A stretch of 15,156 nucleotides of DNA from Stramenopiles sp. TOSAG23-3 (GCA_900128585.1 LT642533.1:1-15156), one strand, 5' to 3'. Shown: positions 1 through 8,057, counted from the stretch's first letter. Made by a program: numbers and translations. Notes: generated by a model not told the origin, from the sequence alone.

Positions 1-156
1 ATATCAAAAACGAATTAAATTGGCTGTTATTAAGTAATTAAAATGTATCGTCTTCATGTACCGCGAAAAAGAATCTGCTCCTTTTGTCCATTAAAAATAA
101 ATATTATCAATTAGTAAAATATTTCGTAATACCGCTTCTTCACAATTGTTTTTCTT

Positions 157-259
157 ACATATAGGGAGTACATTCTTCAACTTCAAACTTCAACGCCACA
201 TAACCTCCACTTTTTACGTATTTTGCTTCCTCATCTAGAATTAAGTACTCCCTATATGT
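157..259. repeat. Inverted repeat, 15-bp perfect arms
   Basis: The arms at 157-171 (acatatagggagtac) and 245-259 (gtactccctatatgt) are perfect reverse complements of 15 bases, separated by 73 bases. The arms contain GGGAG/CTCCC in an AT-rich background, which makes chance pairing less likely than for pure A/T arms. The whole 103-bp unit could be a tiny non-autonomous element or a cruciform or hairpin site. No clear target-site duplication is visible beyond a TT dinucleotide on each side. Confidence 0.55.
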
Positions 260-484
260 TTATACTTAAATGTTGTATACGCTATGCTGTGTGCATTAAA
301 AGTTCATACGGCCGATACCTGCAACCTCCATACCGGGGTACCGCACCAGCATTAAAAAATTTAGACAAAATTAGACTTATAATTCTAATATATATTCAAA
401 TAATACATATACAGTATTGAATTATTAGAATTATTGAGATAGATTTATTTAAAGACACCACCTCTTTTTTTGGTGTGATGATTG

Positions 485-533
485 GAAGGAAGAAAAAAGA
501 CGACGAAAACGAAGGAAGAAAAAAGACGACGAA
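485..533. repeat. 23-bp direct repeat, two exact copies
   Basis: The purine-rich sequence from 485 to 507 (key bases gaaggaag...gacgacgaa) recurs exactly at 511-533, giving a period of 26 bases. It lies in non-coding AT-rich sequence and is most simply a replication-slippage duplication. Confidence 0.7.
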
Positions 534-1041
534 GTCTTTCTTCTGTGTAACAGTAAAATTATACCCTCCTATGGTATTGCCATGTAGTAAGAAGTGCGGA
601 GGCGACGGGTGGTATTGTTGTTGTGGCCGGCCGATATGGCGCGGTGGTGGTGTGCTTTTTATAATACTGGTACAGCAGCAGGATAATTAGCTAATAAAAA
701 ATAAGAGGACGAATATAATAATAAAAAAATATTAATATAATAATAATATAATAATAAATGAATAGATGTGTGTTACTACGATAATTTATTATATTATTAT
801 TTACTCTTTTGTTGTTTGTGGATTACTTTAATTGTTGCTTCGTTTCAATACAGTGTACTTGCAGGTAACAAGGGTACGCGTTCACAACACCCAAGATAAT
901 TATTAGAACTTCAACGAGTGTTGAAAGGGACGAAAGAGCGTGCTACGTTTCCTACACTTACCCCTTGGTAGTCTTTATCACTTGCGGAGTAAGTAACGAG
1001 GCTGTTGCCACCACGCGTTGGTGTCTTCTACCATAAGCAGT

Positions 1042-3708
1042 ATGTCTGACGGGGGGGCTAATCCTGCCATGAGCGTGGCCCTTGCTGCTTCTGTCGTTGC
1101 AGGGGCAATGTCGTGGTACAATACAACAAAAAACATGAAGATGATTGAGGAAAATACGGAAAACATTGTTGTCGCAGCAGATGGTGCGTACCAGGAACGA
1201 CTTAAGGCTGAGCTTGGCAAAGTCGAAGACGTCCACAAAGATCGCTTGAAAGTTCACGAAGACAAGGCCGAGAATCTCAAATTCGACATTGAGAGAGAGC
1301 GGGAATTCTCCGAAAAGTTGCGCGCGGACATGGATGCAGAAGTACAAAAACGACAGGAGTGCGAGCGTAAAATAGAAGAGTTAAAAATTGCAATGGAGGA
1401 AGCCTTGAAGGTTCAAAAGGCTGTTTTATCGAAAAAGTTCGCCGAAAAGCTGGAAAAGGCGGCGGCAGACCATGCGCGAACGCTGGAGGCAGTGCAGCAA
1501 GACCACGACACAAAAATTATAGGATTAATGAAAGAGAAGTCAGAGATGGTAGAGTACTACAATCAGCAAACAAATGATTTGGCGGAGAGTCAGCAAAATT
1601 TACGGGAAACTCACACAGAAGAAATAGCAGCGAGGAGACGCCAGTTCGAGCTTCTGCAGCAGTCTTTGAAAGACTTGGCTGAAACTTTGGAGCTAGAGCG
1701 TGCGGCTCACGCCAAGGCAAAAGTGGAGCACGAAAGGTCCCTGCAAGTGCATGCAGAGAGCTTGGTGAACATAAAACATTCACACGCCGAGCACATGAGG
1801 AGTGTAAAGGAATCTCACGGGGAGGCAATCACAAAATTAGAAGCCCAGACAAATGCCCACAACAGCCACTTGGAGGAAATCCACGACCACCACAACCGAA
1901 AAATTGATGCGAAGCACGAGGAGATGCAAGGCGTGCATGTTATACATTCGAAAAAAATGGACGCGTTGCAGAAAAATCATGAACTTGACATCGCATCATT
2001 AAAGAGCAATCATAAAATGGAGATAGAACAAGCGTTCGACAGCAGGAGGGCTCTTGAAGTGGAGCACCGAAAGGCTTTGGAAGGGGCCAAAGGCGAGTGC
2101 GACCGTGCATTGCAAGACCTGGAAACTTTGCACAAAAGCTCGATAGCAAAGAAAGATAGGGAAATAAAAGAATTAAACGAGTTGCACAATTCTGTGGTCT
2201 CCAAGTATAGCCAAAAGCACGACGAAATTTTGCAAGAGGAACGCGACAGCCACGACAAGTACGTCGAGCGAGCGGAAAGCAAGAGGGCACAGCTCGAGGC
2301 CGAGCTCGAAGCCGAACACAAAAAGTGCAAAGCGTTGCAGTCCGTGCATGAAAGTGCCTTGGAGGACGTTCGGGACGAGCTCGAGAAAAAAATGAAGCAG
2401 CTGCGAAACCAGCTAAAAACCGCTAAATCCATGCACGCAGAGGAATTGGAAGAGTTGGAAAGCAGCCATTCTATAAAACTAAAGAATACTGACACGGCCC
2501 ACAAGTCGCTGTTAGAAACAATTGACGGTTTGAACATTACGTTGAAGCAGAGGGAGGCAGACTATGTCGTTTTGAAGCAGTCCATAGAATTTCGTTGGAA
2601 AGAATCAGAGGAAATACACGGCGAGGAGATTGCGCAAGTGAAGGCCCAGCGAGATAAGTTAAAGCAGATGCACCAAGAAGCTAGAGAAGAGCTCGAGTTG
2701 CGGCACAAGATGGAAGTGGACAGGATCAGGAGCGCACACGCGGAGAGCCAGTCCAAAGCCGAGCTCCTGGAAACGGAGTTGAAGGACGCAGAATCTAGAG
2801 TAGATTCCCTCAAGGGCACAGCGGAGGGTCTCCGCAACAGTCTGGAGGAGAGCAACGAAAAAAACGAAAATGTACAGAAACAAATCATGTCAGACCGAGA
2901 AACCCATAGGCAGAAGCTGGAGGTAGCCGCGCAGCAGGAGACCTTATTTATGGACACCATTGTAAATATAAAGGCTGAAAATGAGGGGCTTCATGCCAAG
3001 ATAAATTCCTTGGTCCAGCAGACCGAACAGCTTGAGCAATTGGCGACGGAGCTGAAGGCAAACTCCGTTCGAGACGCTAGGAAGGCCATCGAAAGCGTTA
3101 AAAAGTTGCAATTCGTAAAAACAGACGCAGAAGCAAGACTCGAGGAGGTGAAAAAGAAGCACGAGAACGATTTGGCAGAGCAGACAAAACAGTACTCGGC
3201 ACAGTTGCTGAAAATTTTTCCACGGGAACGGTTGGAAGACGAGGAGCACCCAGCAGCTCGGGTCTCGCTGTTCATTGCAATGCTGCTAGCGGGAGAAACG
3301 ATTTGTCAGGGGGTGGGAACAATTAAGGAAAAACGGCTAGTCTCATTTTTGAAACAGATCAACTCACCGTTGTTTCTGCCAAGCCAAGATGCAGCTTCTT
3401 TGGCGTCGTCCCTGGTGACCGAACTCAGTCCAGCTTCCAACCGGGGGTCCCGAACGGTCGGAGCGAGCCAGTTTGCACAGTACTTGCTTGCGAAGTTGAG
3501 TAACCACCCTTTAAGTTTGGAAAAGTTGCGAACTATTGCACTTGCAAGCTACTTGTCCCTCGATAAGAGCTCTCCAAAAACTGTTGTCGACATGTCACCG
3601 GCCAGCAAAGCGGCAAAACGGGAGTTTTACGAAAACAACATAAGGCTTCATCGAAAGAAAGCGGAAGAAAGCGGAGAAATAAAGTTGGCACTCGAAGAAA
3701 TCGAGTGA
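1042..3708 (+). CDS. Membrane-anchored long coiled-coil protein with histidine hendecads
   Basis: Encodes 888 residues. The frame is open from a TTG at 1018, but the first ATG is at 1042 with A at -3, so I start there. Residues 9-26 are hydrophobic (AMSVALAASVVAGAMSWY) and look like an N-terminal signal anchor or transmembrane helix. Residues about 45 to 715 are an almost unbroken charged coiled coil rich in Glu, Lys and His. Within it, histidines recur every 11 residues (for example 144/155, 237/248/259, 281/292, 302/313/324, 382/393/404, 465/476/487 and 544/555/566), which fits hendecad-type coiled coil. Residues about 718-888 lose the coil pattern and look like a compact helical domain, followed by a charged tail. 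I recognise no named family. A long rod anchored at one membrane with a small distal domain suggests a tether or scaffold; this is inference. Its 3' end faces the convergent gene at 4175-4780. Seven G in a row at 1051-1057 encode part of the start of the protein. Confidence 0.88.
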   Translation: MSDGGANPAMSVALAASVVAGAMSWYNTTKNMKMIEENTENIVVAADGAYQERLKAELGKVEDVHKDRLKVHEDKAENLKFDIEREREFSEKLRADMDAEVQKRQECERKIEELKIAMEEALKVQKAVLSKKFAEKLEKAAADHARTLEAVQQDHDTKIIGLMKEKSEMVEYYNQQTNDLAESQQNLRETHTEEIAARRRQFELLQQSLKDLAETLELERAAHAKAKVEHERSLQVHAESLVNIKHSHAEHMRSVKESHGEAITKLEAQTNAHNSHLEEIHDHHNRKIDAKHEEMQGVHVIHSKKMDALQKNHELDIASLKSNHKMEIEQAFDSRRALEVEHRKALEGAKGECDRALQDLETLHKSSIAKKDREIKELNELHNSVVSKYSQKHDEILQEERDSHDKYVERAESKRAQLEAELEAEHKKCKALQSVHESALEDVRDELEKKMKQLRNQLKTAKSMHAEELEELESSHSIKLKNTDTAHKSLLETIDGLNITLKQREADYVVLKQSIEFRWKESEEIHGEEIAQVKAQRDKLKQMHQEAREELELRHKMEVDRIRSAHAESQSKAELLETELKDAESRVDSLKGTAEGLRNSLEESNEKNENVQKQIMSDRETHRQKLEVAAQQETLFMDTIVNIKAENEGLHAKINSLVQQTEQLEQLATELKANSVRDARKAIESVKKLQFVKTDAEARLEEVKKKHENDLAEQTKQYSAQLLKIFPRERLEDEEHPAARVSLFIAMLLAGETICQGVGTIKEKRLVSFLKQINSPLFLPSQDAASLASSLVTELSPASNRGSRTVGASQFAQYLLAKLSNHPLSLEKLRTIALASYLSLDKSSPKTVVDMSPASKAAKREFYENNIRLHRKKAEESGEIKLALEEIE

Positions 3709-3848
3709 GTGAGATGAAGAGAGTTCAAAATGTAAGAATTGGACAAAGGAACAAACTCGCGCTAACTAAATTGAAAACCTGCGACAACGTGTTTCACTGT
3801 TCTAAAAACCCTTTAAATCGAGATGTTTCTAACTTTCACTGTGTAGCT

Positions 3849-3858
3849 AATAAATAAA
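3849..3858 (+). promoter_or_regulatory. Candidate polyadenylation signal (overlapping AATAAA pair)
   Basis: The sequence aataaataaa contains two overlapping AATAAA hexamers about 140 bases after the stop of the coiled-coil gene. This is a plausible 3'-end signal, although AT-rich spacers produce such hexamers by chance. Confidence 0.45.
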
Positions 3859-3924
3859 TGTGCGTGAATTTATAAATGTGTTAAAAAACAAATTATTAAA
3901 TATTAATAGTAACATATGCTAATC

Positions 3925-3988
3925 TTGAGAGTCTTAAAACATACTATATAATTAGTTTTTTTTTAATAGTATGCTTTAAGACTCTCAA
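3925..3988. repeat. Strong hairpin, 23-bp arms, 18-base loop
   Basis: The left arm 3925-3947 (ttgagagtcttaaaacatactat) and right arm 3966-3988 are reverse complements in 22 of 23 positions, with 18 AT-rich bases between. The one mismatch is A-C in a plus-strand transcript but becomes a U-G wobble in a minus-strand transcript, so a minus-strand RNA would pair without interruption. It sits midway between two converging genes. It could be a 3'-end or transcription-blocking structure, a small RNA precursor or a miniature inverted-repeat element. No target-site duplication is evident. Confidence 0.75.
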
Positions 3989-4174
3989 AGGATATATATT
4001 AAAGAGGTCTAATATAATTTTTTTTTGTTTTGTTTAAAGTCAACATATTGCCAATCGCTAAAAGTCTGGCCAAAATTATTTATCGAAGAGTGTTCCGCGC
4101 TGCTTCCTATTGCTCTTCAATACTTTAAAATTGAGAAAATGTTTAATTATGTACACGCCAAACCGTCCAGCTCT

Positions 4175-4780
4175 TTATACTTCCCCGTTGCAGCAGCCCT
4201 GCTCGCGACACCAGACCGCACTCGCGCCGAATAGAGGGCCGTACATTTCGTACAGTTTTCCAATGTCATCTTTGGCCGCTTTTGCTCCACTCGCAATGTC
4301 TTCGCAGACACCTTTTGCTCCCATCATATACTGCTGGCAAGAATCCACATCAGGCTGCCAGTAAGCCGCCCACGCTGCGTTCATACAAAACCCGCAGAGT
4401 GCAGTCTTGGGGGCACATTTTGCCGTGCTACCAACAATTTTAGTCGCCGAAACACCCGCCAAAAAGTCACACTTGCACCCACCGATCTTCATCTTTTGTT
4501 TCAAATGTTGTGCTATTGAATGGTCTACTGTGTGTTTGTTTGCAAATCTGACGTCTTTCAATATTTCCGAGGCAGATTGCGGCAATACTTTCGAGAAAGG
4601 CTTTGGGGGATGGAACTCCTTCTCTTTCTTGACCATTTCTCTATAGGCACTTATTTGTCGTTTATGATGTTTCCGAATTGAAAAGTGTTTCAGAAAAGCC
4701 ATGGAGCCCCGGGCCTGCTGTACGCAGCCGAACAGAAAGACGACAAAAAGAACGCACGGAAGTGTTCCTATCACCTTCAT
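4175..4780 (-). CDS. Small cysteine-rich secreted or plastid-targeted protein
   Basis: Encodes 201 residues. The open frame reaches upstream only to a TTG, so I use the ATG at 4778-4780, which has A at -3 and is followed at once by a classic signal peptide. Residues 1-25 comprise Met-Lys, a hydrophobic core (residues 7-20) and an ARG cleavage-like end. Just after it comes S26-M-A-F29 and a basic, His/Lys-rich stretch at 30-55, resembling a signal-plus-transit presequence of algae with complex plastids. The C-terminal half holds ten cysteines: C102, C104, C122, C129, C132, C148, C159, C191, C196 and C197, including a CGFC motif and a terminal CC. The even number and the signal peptide suggest disulfide bonding. 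The Cys spacing loosely recalls saposin-like helical proteins, but I cannot assign a family. It converges on the coiled-coil gene. Confidence 0.82.
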   Translation of the reverse strand: MKVIGTLPCVLFVVFLFGCVQQARGSMAFLKHFSIRKHHKRQISAYREMVKKEKEFHPPKPFSKVLPQSASEILKDVRFANKHTVDHSIAQHLKQKMKIGGCKCDFLAGVSATKIVGSTAKCAPKTALCGFCMNAAWAAYWQPDVDSCQQYMMGAKGVCEDIASGAKAAKDDIGKLYEMYGPLFGASAVWCREQGCCNGEV

Positions 4781-5275
4781 GATTATGTACTGAGCCACAA
4801 GGCAATGGATACCAATACCAACAACGCAGTAGTAAAATGCACCTTGTTCAAACAACAATCGTTTTCTTCTTACCCTCCTCCCTTCTCTTACAATATTTCA
4901 ATTTCTAAAATTCTTCAAAACAAGAGAAGTGCAATATATTCTAAATCGTAAAACGTAAATATTCTCATAAGAAGAATTTCTACAAATGACAAAACAAAAA
5001 AGAAGCAACCACCACGCACGAACCATCATACTAAATATGAAATATTGTACACTACATATTTACTTCATAAACAATACAATATTATATAAATTATAGCAAT
5101 CATATAGTCGTATACCTACCTCTACATAATTATATAAAAAAATCTAAAATCATCATATAAGCATAATAAATACATTTCACATTCATATTTAATCGTATAA
5201 CATATAATTTAGACTCCGCCCTGCCCCTGCTGCCCTTATTCCCTCATATTTTTTGTCTTCTACTATTTTTTTCCC

Positions 5276-5327
5276 CTTCTCCTTCTCCTTTCTCCCTTCC
5301 TCTTCTCCTTCTCCTTTCTCCCTTCCT
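5276..5327. repeat. 26-bp perfect tandem duplication in polypyrimidine tract
   Basis: The C/T-only unit at 5276-5301 is repeated exactly at 5302-5327. It sits in a longer pure-pyrimidine block (about 5265-5355) that continues as CCTTT repeats. It is simple-sequence DNA with no coding potential. Confidence 0.75.
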
Positions 5328-6023
5328 TTTTCTTCCCTTTCCTTTCCTTTCCTTCTTTTGATTTATGATATAGGATTATTTTTATTACAAGTATATAATT
5401 ATATTATAGTTATAGTATGTTAGCTCATACCATAAATGGATTTGCATCTTCTGTGAACACAACACTTTTTTCTTCTTCTCATTCTCAACTGTAGCGCTAT
5501 ATACCAGTAATATAATGTACAATAATATAAATTACATATTTTAAATTAATATTTATATTGAGTACTGTTTTATTCACACTGTGTACACCTTAATTATATA
5601 TTATAATAGTAAAGGATTTACGATCCAACCTAAATGATTTCTATGCTGTGTGATGTATAACTTATTAGTTATTAGCATCAATTCCAATAATTTCTTTGTG
5701 TTTCGTTTATTTATTGTTTTTAAATCATCACGTTCCGTAGTAGTAGTATTAATACCTTGTAGTGCCCTCCTCCTCCTCCTCCTCCTCTCTCTCGGTTGTT
5801 GTAGTACCGTACCGTACCGTAATAATAGACTATAATAGCGTATTTTTTTATTATTATTATTATATAATTTATTATTTTTTTTTTTACTATTACTTTTTTT
5901 TTGTGTTTGTTTTTGTTTTTTCTCTTCGTTCTTTCCCGTTCCGTTTTATTTGTATTGATTAACCAATCAACGTACAAATGAATTACTAGGAAGAAGTGTA
6001 CCGACGCAGTATTTACGCGCGAA

Positions 6024-6061
6024 AACAGTTATCGTTCGTTATTAGCCGAACGTTATCTGTT
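6024..6061. repeat. Imperfect palindrome upstream of the SANT-like gene
   Basis: The arms 6024-6038 and 6047-6061 pair in 13 of 15 positions around an 8-base centre. The inner arms CGTTCG/CGAACG and outer arms AACAG/CTGTT are perfect. It lies about 240 bases before the ATG at 6299, in the GC-richer promoter or leader zone. It could be a dimeric factor-binding site or a leader hairpin; the function is not shown by the sequence. Confidence 0.4.
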
Positions 6062-6298
6062 GAAAATAACGGGAGTATAAGGTTCGGAATCAATACCCCC
6101 CCGGCCCGGCACGTTTGAGTTTACTGTATACCGAGGAGAAGACCGTTTACAGACGGCCGGTGGCGTTTGAGGACATTTGAATAGGTTGCCCGTAGGCGCG
6201 GTAACGTAGCACCTTGGTCTCGCACATACACAAGCTGTGGCGTTTGTGGCTTGCCAATAGACAAATACAAGTACATTATTTTTTCGTAGGGGGGTAAG

Positions 6299-7321
6299 AT
6301 GGCTCATAAGGCATTGGACTCTGGGGAAGAAAAGTCCAAATTTTTATTTCCTCTCAGCACACGCGTTCAAGAGGGCCACGAGCCCTGCACGGCGGAGGCT
6401 TTGGTGAAAGCCGCTGGCCTGGGGGCCGAAGATTTGTTGGTGGACAATAGAATGCGCCGCGGCAAGTGGACGAAGGAGGAAGAGGATTATGCAAATAAAA
6501 TAATAAAGAATTTTCACGAGGGGTTGATCCCGGATGCCCAGACGGGGATCACCTTGCGTAGTCTGCTAGCGGATAGACTGCTCTGCGATCCGATGAGGAT
6601 AAGCAAGAAGTTTGCGGGCGACTCGTGCGTCGGAAAGCAGGTGTACTCCGAAAATAAGAAGGCGGTGCCCGCGGAAAAACTGAATGCACGGAAGATCGTC
6701 CAGGAAGCGGCTCGCCAGGTGTTTTTCGCAAAGGTAAGGAATCAGAACAAAAGGGCGTCGAGTGCCCGGAATAGGACGGGAGCAAAGAAGCGTTCCCCCG
6801 CAGTGAAGGGTCGACAGGGCAAGAGAGCCGCTCTCGGCTCCGCCCGAGCCAGCGCGGAAAAAGATCGTGGGGAGGCGAAGCACGCGTCGAAGACAAAGTC
6901 GTTCAATCCTTTGCTAGGTGGTAACTTGTTACAATACACGGACCATGAAATAGAAGCGGACGGGATCGCACCCCCCGAAACCAAACCGACGAAACAAACG
7001 AAGAAGCGGCGGAACGCGAACGGCCAGACAAAACCTCGGGGGGCAGCCGGGGGAAGCAGCGCCCAGGCGACGGGCTCGGGGAAGGCCGCCACTCATCCCG
7101 GGGCGAAGAAGAAGCGCGCAGGGAATGCCACTAGTGGTTCAAAAAAGAAGGGAAAATCTGTTAGCAAAAAACTGGGGGAAGTAAAGGGAAGCATGATACA
7201 AAGTGAGAGTGTCTTGTGTTTACAATCCTACATTGGAAAACGAAAGGCTCGCGACCTTGACGTGGACACGACGATGTTCCACCCAGACAACGAAGAAGAA
7301 ATCCTTGGTGTGCAATTTTGA
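6299..7321 (+). CDS. SANT/Myb-like basic nuclear protein (CDPMRISKKF family)
   Basis: Encodes 340 residues. The ATG at 6299 has A at -3 and G at +4 and opens the frame. Residues 53-116 form the conserved part. They begin RRGKWTKEEEDYA (53-65), which resembles the first helix of a Myb/SANT repeat, then a helix, a leucine-rich stretch, and the block CDPMRISKKFAG (96-107), ending GKQVY (112-116). I recall similar short proteins as a large family in diatoms and other stramenopiles; that link is from memory and not verified. Residues about 140-310 are low-complexity and very basic, with nuclear-localisation-like clusters at 235-238 (KKRR) and 270-273 (KKKR). The tail (about 315-340) is acidic and ends in a hydrophobic VQF. 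A nuclear DNA- or chromatin-binding role is likely, but the target is unknown. An AATAAA begins one base after the stop. Confidence 0.85.
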   Translation: MAHKALDSGEEKSKFLFPLSTRVQEGHEPCTAEALVKAAGLGAEDLLVDNRMRRGKWTKEEEDYANKIIKNFHEGLIPDAQTGITLRSLLADRLLCDPMRISKKFAGDSCVGKQVYSENKKAVPAEKLNARKIVQEAARQVFFAKVRNQNKRASSARNRTGAKKRSPAVKGRQGKRAALGSARASAEKDRGEAKHASKTKSFNPLLGGNLLQYTDHEIEADGIAPPETKPTKQTKKRRNANGQTKPRGAAGGSSAQATGSGKAATHPGAKKKRAGNATSGSKKKGKSVSKKLGEVKGSMIQSESVLCLQSYIGKRKARDLDVDTTMFHPDNEEEILGVQF

Positions 7322-7322
7322 T

Positions 7323-7328
7323 AATAAA
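7323..7328 (+). promoter_or_regulatory. Candidate polyadenylation signal hugging the stop codon
   Basis: An AATAAA hexamer starts one base after the TGA stop of the SANT-like gene. If used, the 3' UTR would be only a few tens of bases long. AATAAT- and ATAAA-like alternatives lie further downstream. Confidence 0.45.
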
Positions 7329-7666
7329 ACCATTATATAGGCAATGTGTACTTATATTATCTCTTATATATAAAGGATAGCAACATCAAAACTTGTTTTT
7401 CTTCTCACAATTGTAGTGTAGAGTATTTTACAAGTACGTAAATAAGCATACATTAGATAGGCACATCTGTTCGAAAATAAAATCTCAAAACAATAACAGG
7501 CAATAGCATACAAAATAAGAAAATAAGAGAAAAATATATATTTTTAGGTTTTTTTTTCCTTCTTTTTTTCCAACAAAATTATACTGTACTAGCTGCTGCT
7601 GCCTGTCGGGATTTTATGATGATTGATGATTCTTTTTTCTCTACGATAATCTTCTCTCTCCGCCTC

Positions 7667-7737
7667 TTCTTCTTTCTTTCTTTCTTTTTTAGATTTCTTT
7701 CTTTCTTTTTTAGATTTCTTTGTTTCTTTTTTAGATT

Positions 7738-7813
<76 letters not shown>

Positions 7814-7880
7814 TTCGACTCTTTCTTTCGACTCTTTCTTTCGACCTCTTTTTTTTTCTTTCTTCTTTTTTTTCTTTTTT
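7667..7880. repeat. TTTC microsatellite with nested 21-bp and 13-bp repeats
   Basis: The block begins with a 21-bp minisatellite (units at 7691-7711 and 7712-7732, beginning agattt). It runs into 19 uninterrupted TTTC units at 7736-7811, then changes to about three 13-bp units with a cgac core (7816-7847) and finally T-rich sequence. The plus strand is nearly all pyrimidine. Mirror symmetry of this kind can form triplex (H-) DNA. Confidence 0.85.
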
Positions 7881-8028
7881 TTTTCTTTTTTATTAGTTAT
7901 TCTACCAAACTATAATATACTTACTATACTATTATTATGTAATTAATTGTTAAATTATATGATATTATTTATTAATATCTATTTATTATTATTATTATTA
8001 CTGGCAATTACACCACACTCTAAAATTC

Positions 8029-8057
8029 GGTACCGGTATAATATTAATACTGGTGCC
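8029..8057 (+). repeat. Small hairpin with 11-bp stem, loop aatatta
   Basis: The arms ggtaccggtat (8029-8039) and atactggtgcc (8047-8057) enclose a 7-base loop. In a plus-strand RNA all 11 positions pair, two as G-U wobbles. In a minus-strand RNA those two would be A-C mismatches. It lies about 140 bases before the ATG of the next plus-strand gene, and it overlaps a TATAAT sequence. Confidence 0.4.

Larger units (their letters stand above)
1..1041. other. AT-rich 5' spacer, no gene recognised
   Basis: This is AT-rich sequence upstream of the coiled-coil gene. It contains an inverted-repeat unit at 157-259, a 23-bp direct repeat at 485-533, (AAT)n-like tracts around 715-760, and a small GC-richer island at about 590-655. 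Short open frames at 223-420 and 475-690 have biased composition (Lys-rich, then Gly/Cys-rich) and show no domain, so I do not call them genes. The promoter and 5' UTR of the gene starting at 1042 must lie in the right-hand part. I see no convincing TATA box within the last 100 bases. Confidence 0.6.
3709..4174. other. Shared 3' spacer of a convergent gene pair
   Basis: This AT-rich stretch lies between the stops of the coiled-coil gene (+) and the cysteine-rich gene (-). It holds a polyadenylation-like signal for the plus gene at 3849-3858 and a strong hairpin at 3925-3988. A short open frame at 4025-4234 runs over the opposite gene and has no features of its own. Confidence 0.6.
4781..6298. 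other. Divergent AT-rich spacer with polypyrimidine repeats
   Basis: This 1.5-kb spacer separates the minus-strand cysteine-rich gene from the plus-strand SANT-like gene, so it should contain both promoters. It is strongly AT-rich, with a polypyrimidine block at about 5265-5355 that includes a 26-bp tandem duplication, a CTC microsatellite near 5763-5795, three TACCG units near 5803-5821, and T-rich runs to 5935. GC rises from about 6000 towards the gene start at 6299, and an imperfect palindrome lies at 6024-6061. Open frames here (5650-5835, 5720-5977, 5762-5962) are translations of simple repeats. I see no RNA gene. Confidence 0.6.

Noticed and set aside
475-690. 71-residue Lys- then Gly/Cys-rich open frame
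   Set aside because: It runs through a 23-bp direct repeat, has no domain, and its composition changes abruptly. A real small gene cannot be excluded, but nothing supports one.
989-1040. GTAAGT at 989-994 with an AG at about 1040 as a possible leader intron
   Set aside because: It would be about 50 bases long with no polypyrimidine tract and no need in the reading frame.
1051-1057. Seven G in codons 4-6 of the coiled-coil gene as a slippery or error-prone site
   Set aside because: The frame is open on both sides, so there is no evidence of a frameshift. Noted only because an error here would move the start to a downstream ATG such as 1069.
2010-2537. 175-residue minus-strand open frame, Ser/Phe/Leu-rich
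   Set aside because: It is the antisense of Glu/Lys-rich coiled-coil codons, which always gives Ser/Phe/Leu-rich products.
7616-7915. Phe/Ser-rich open frame
   Set aside because: It is the translation of the TTTC microsatellite.
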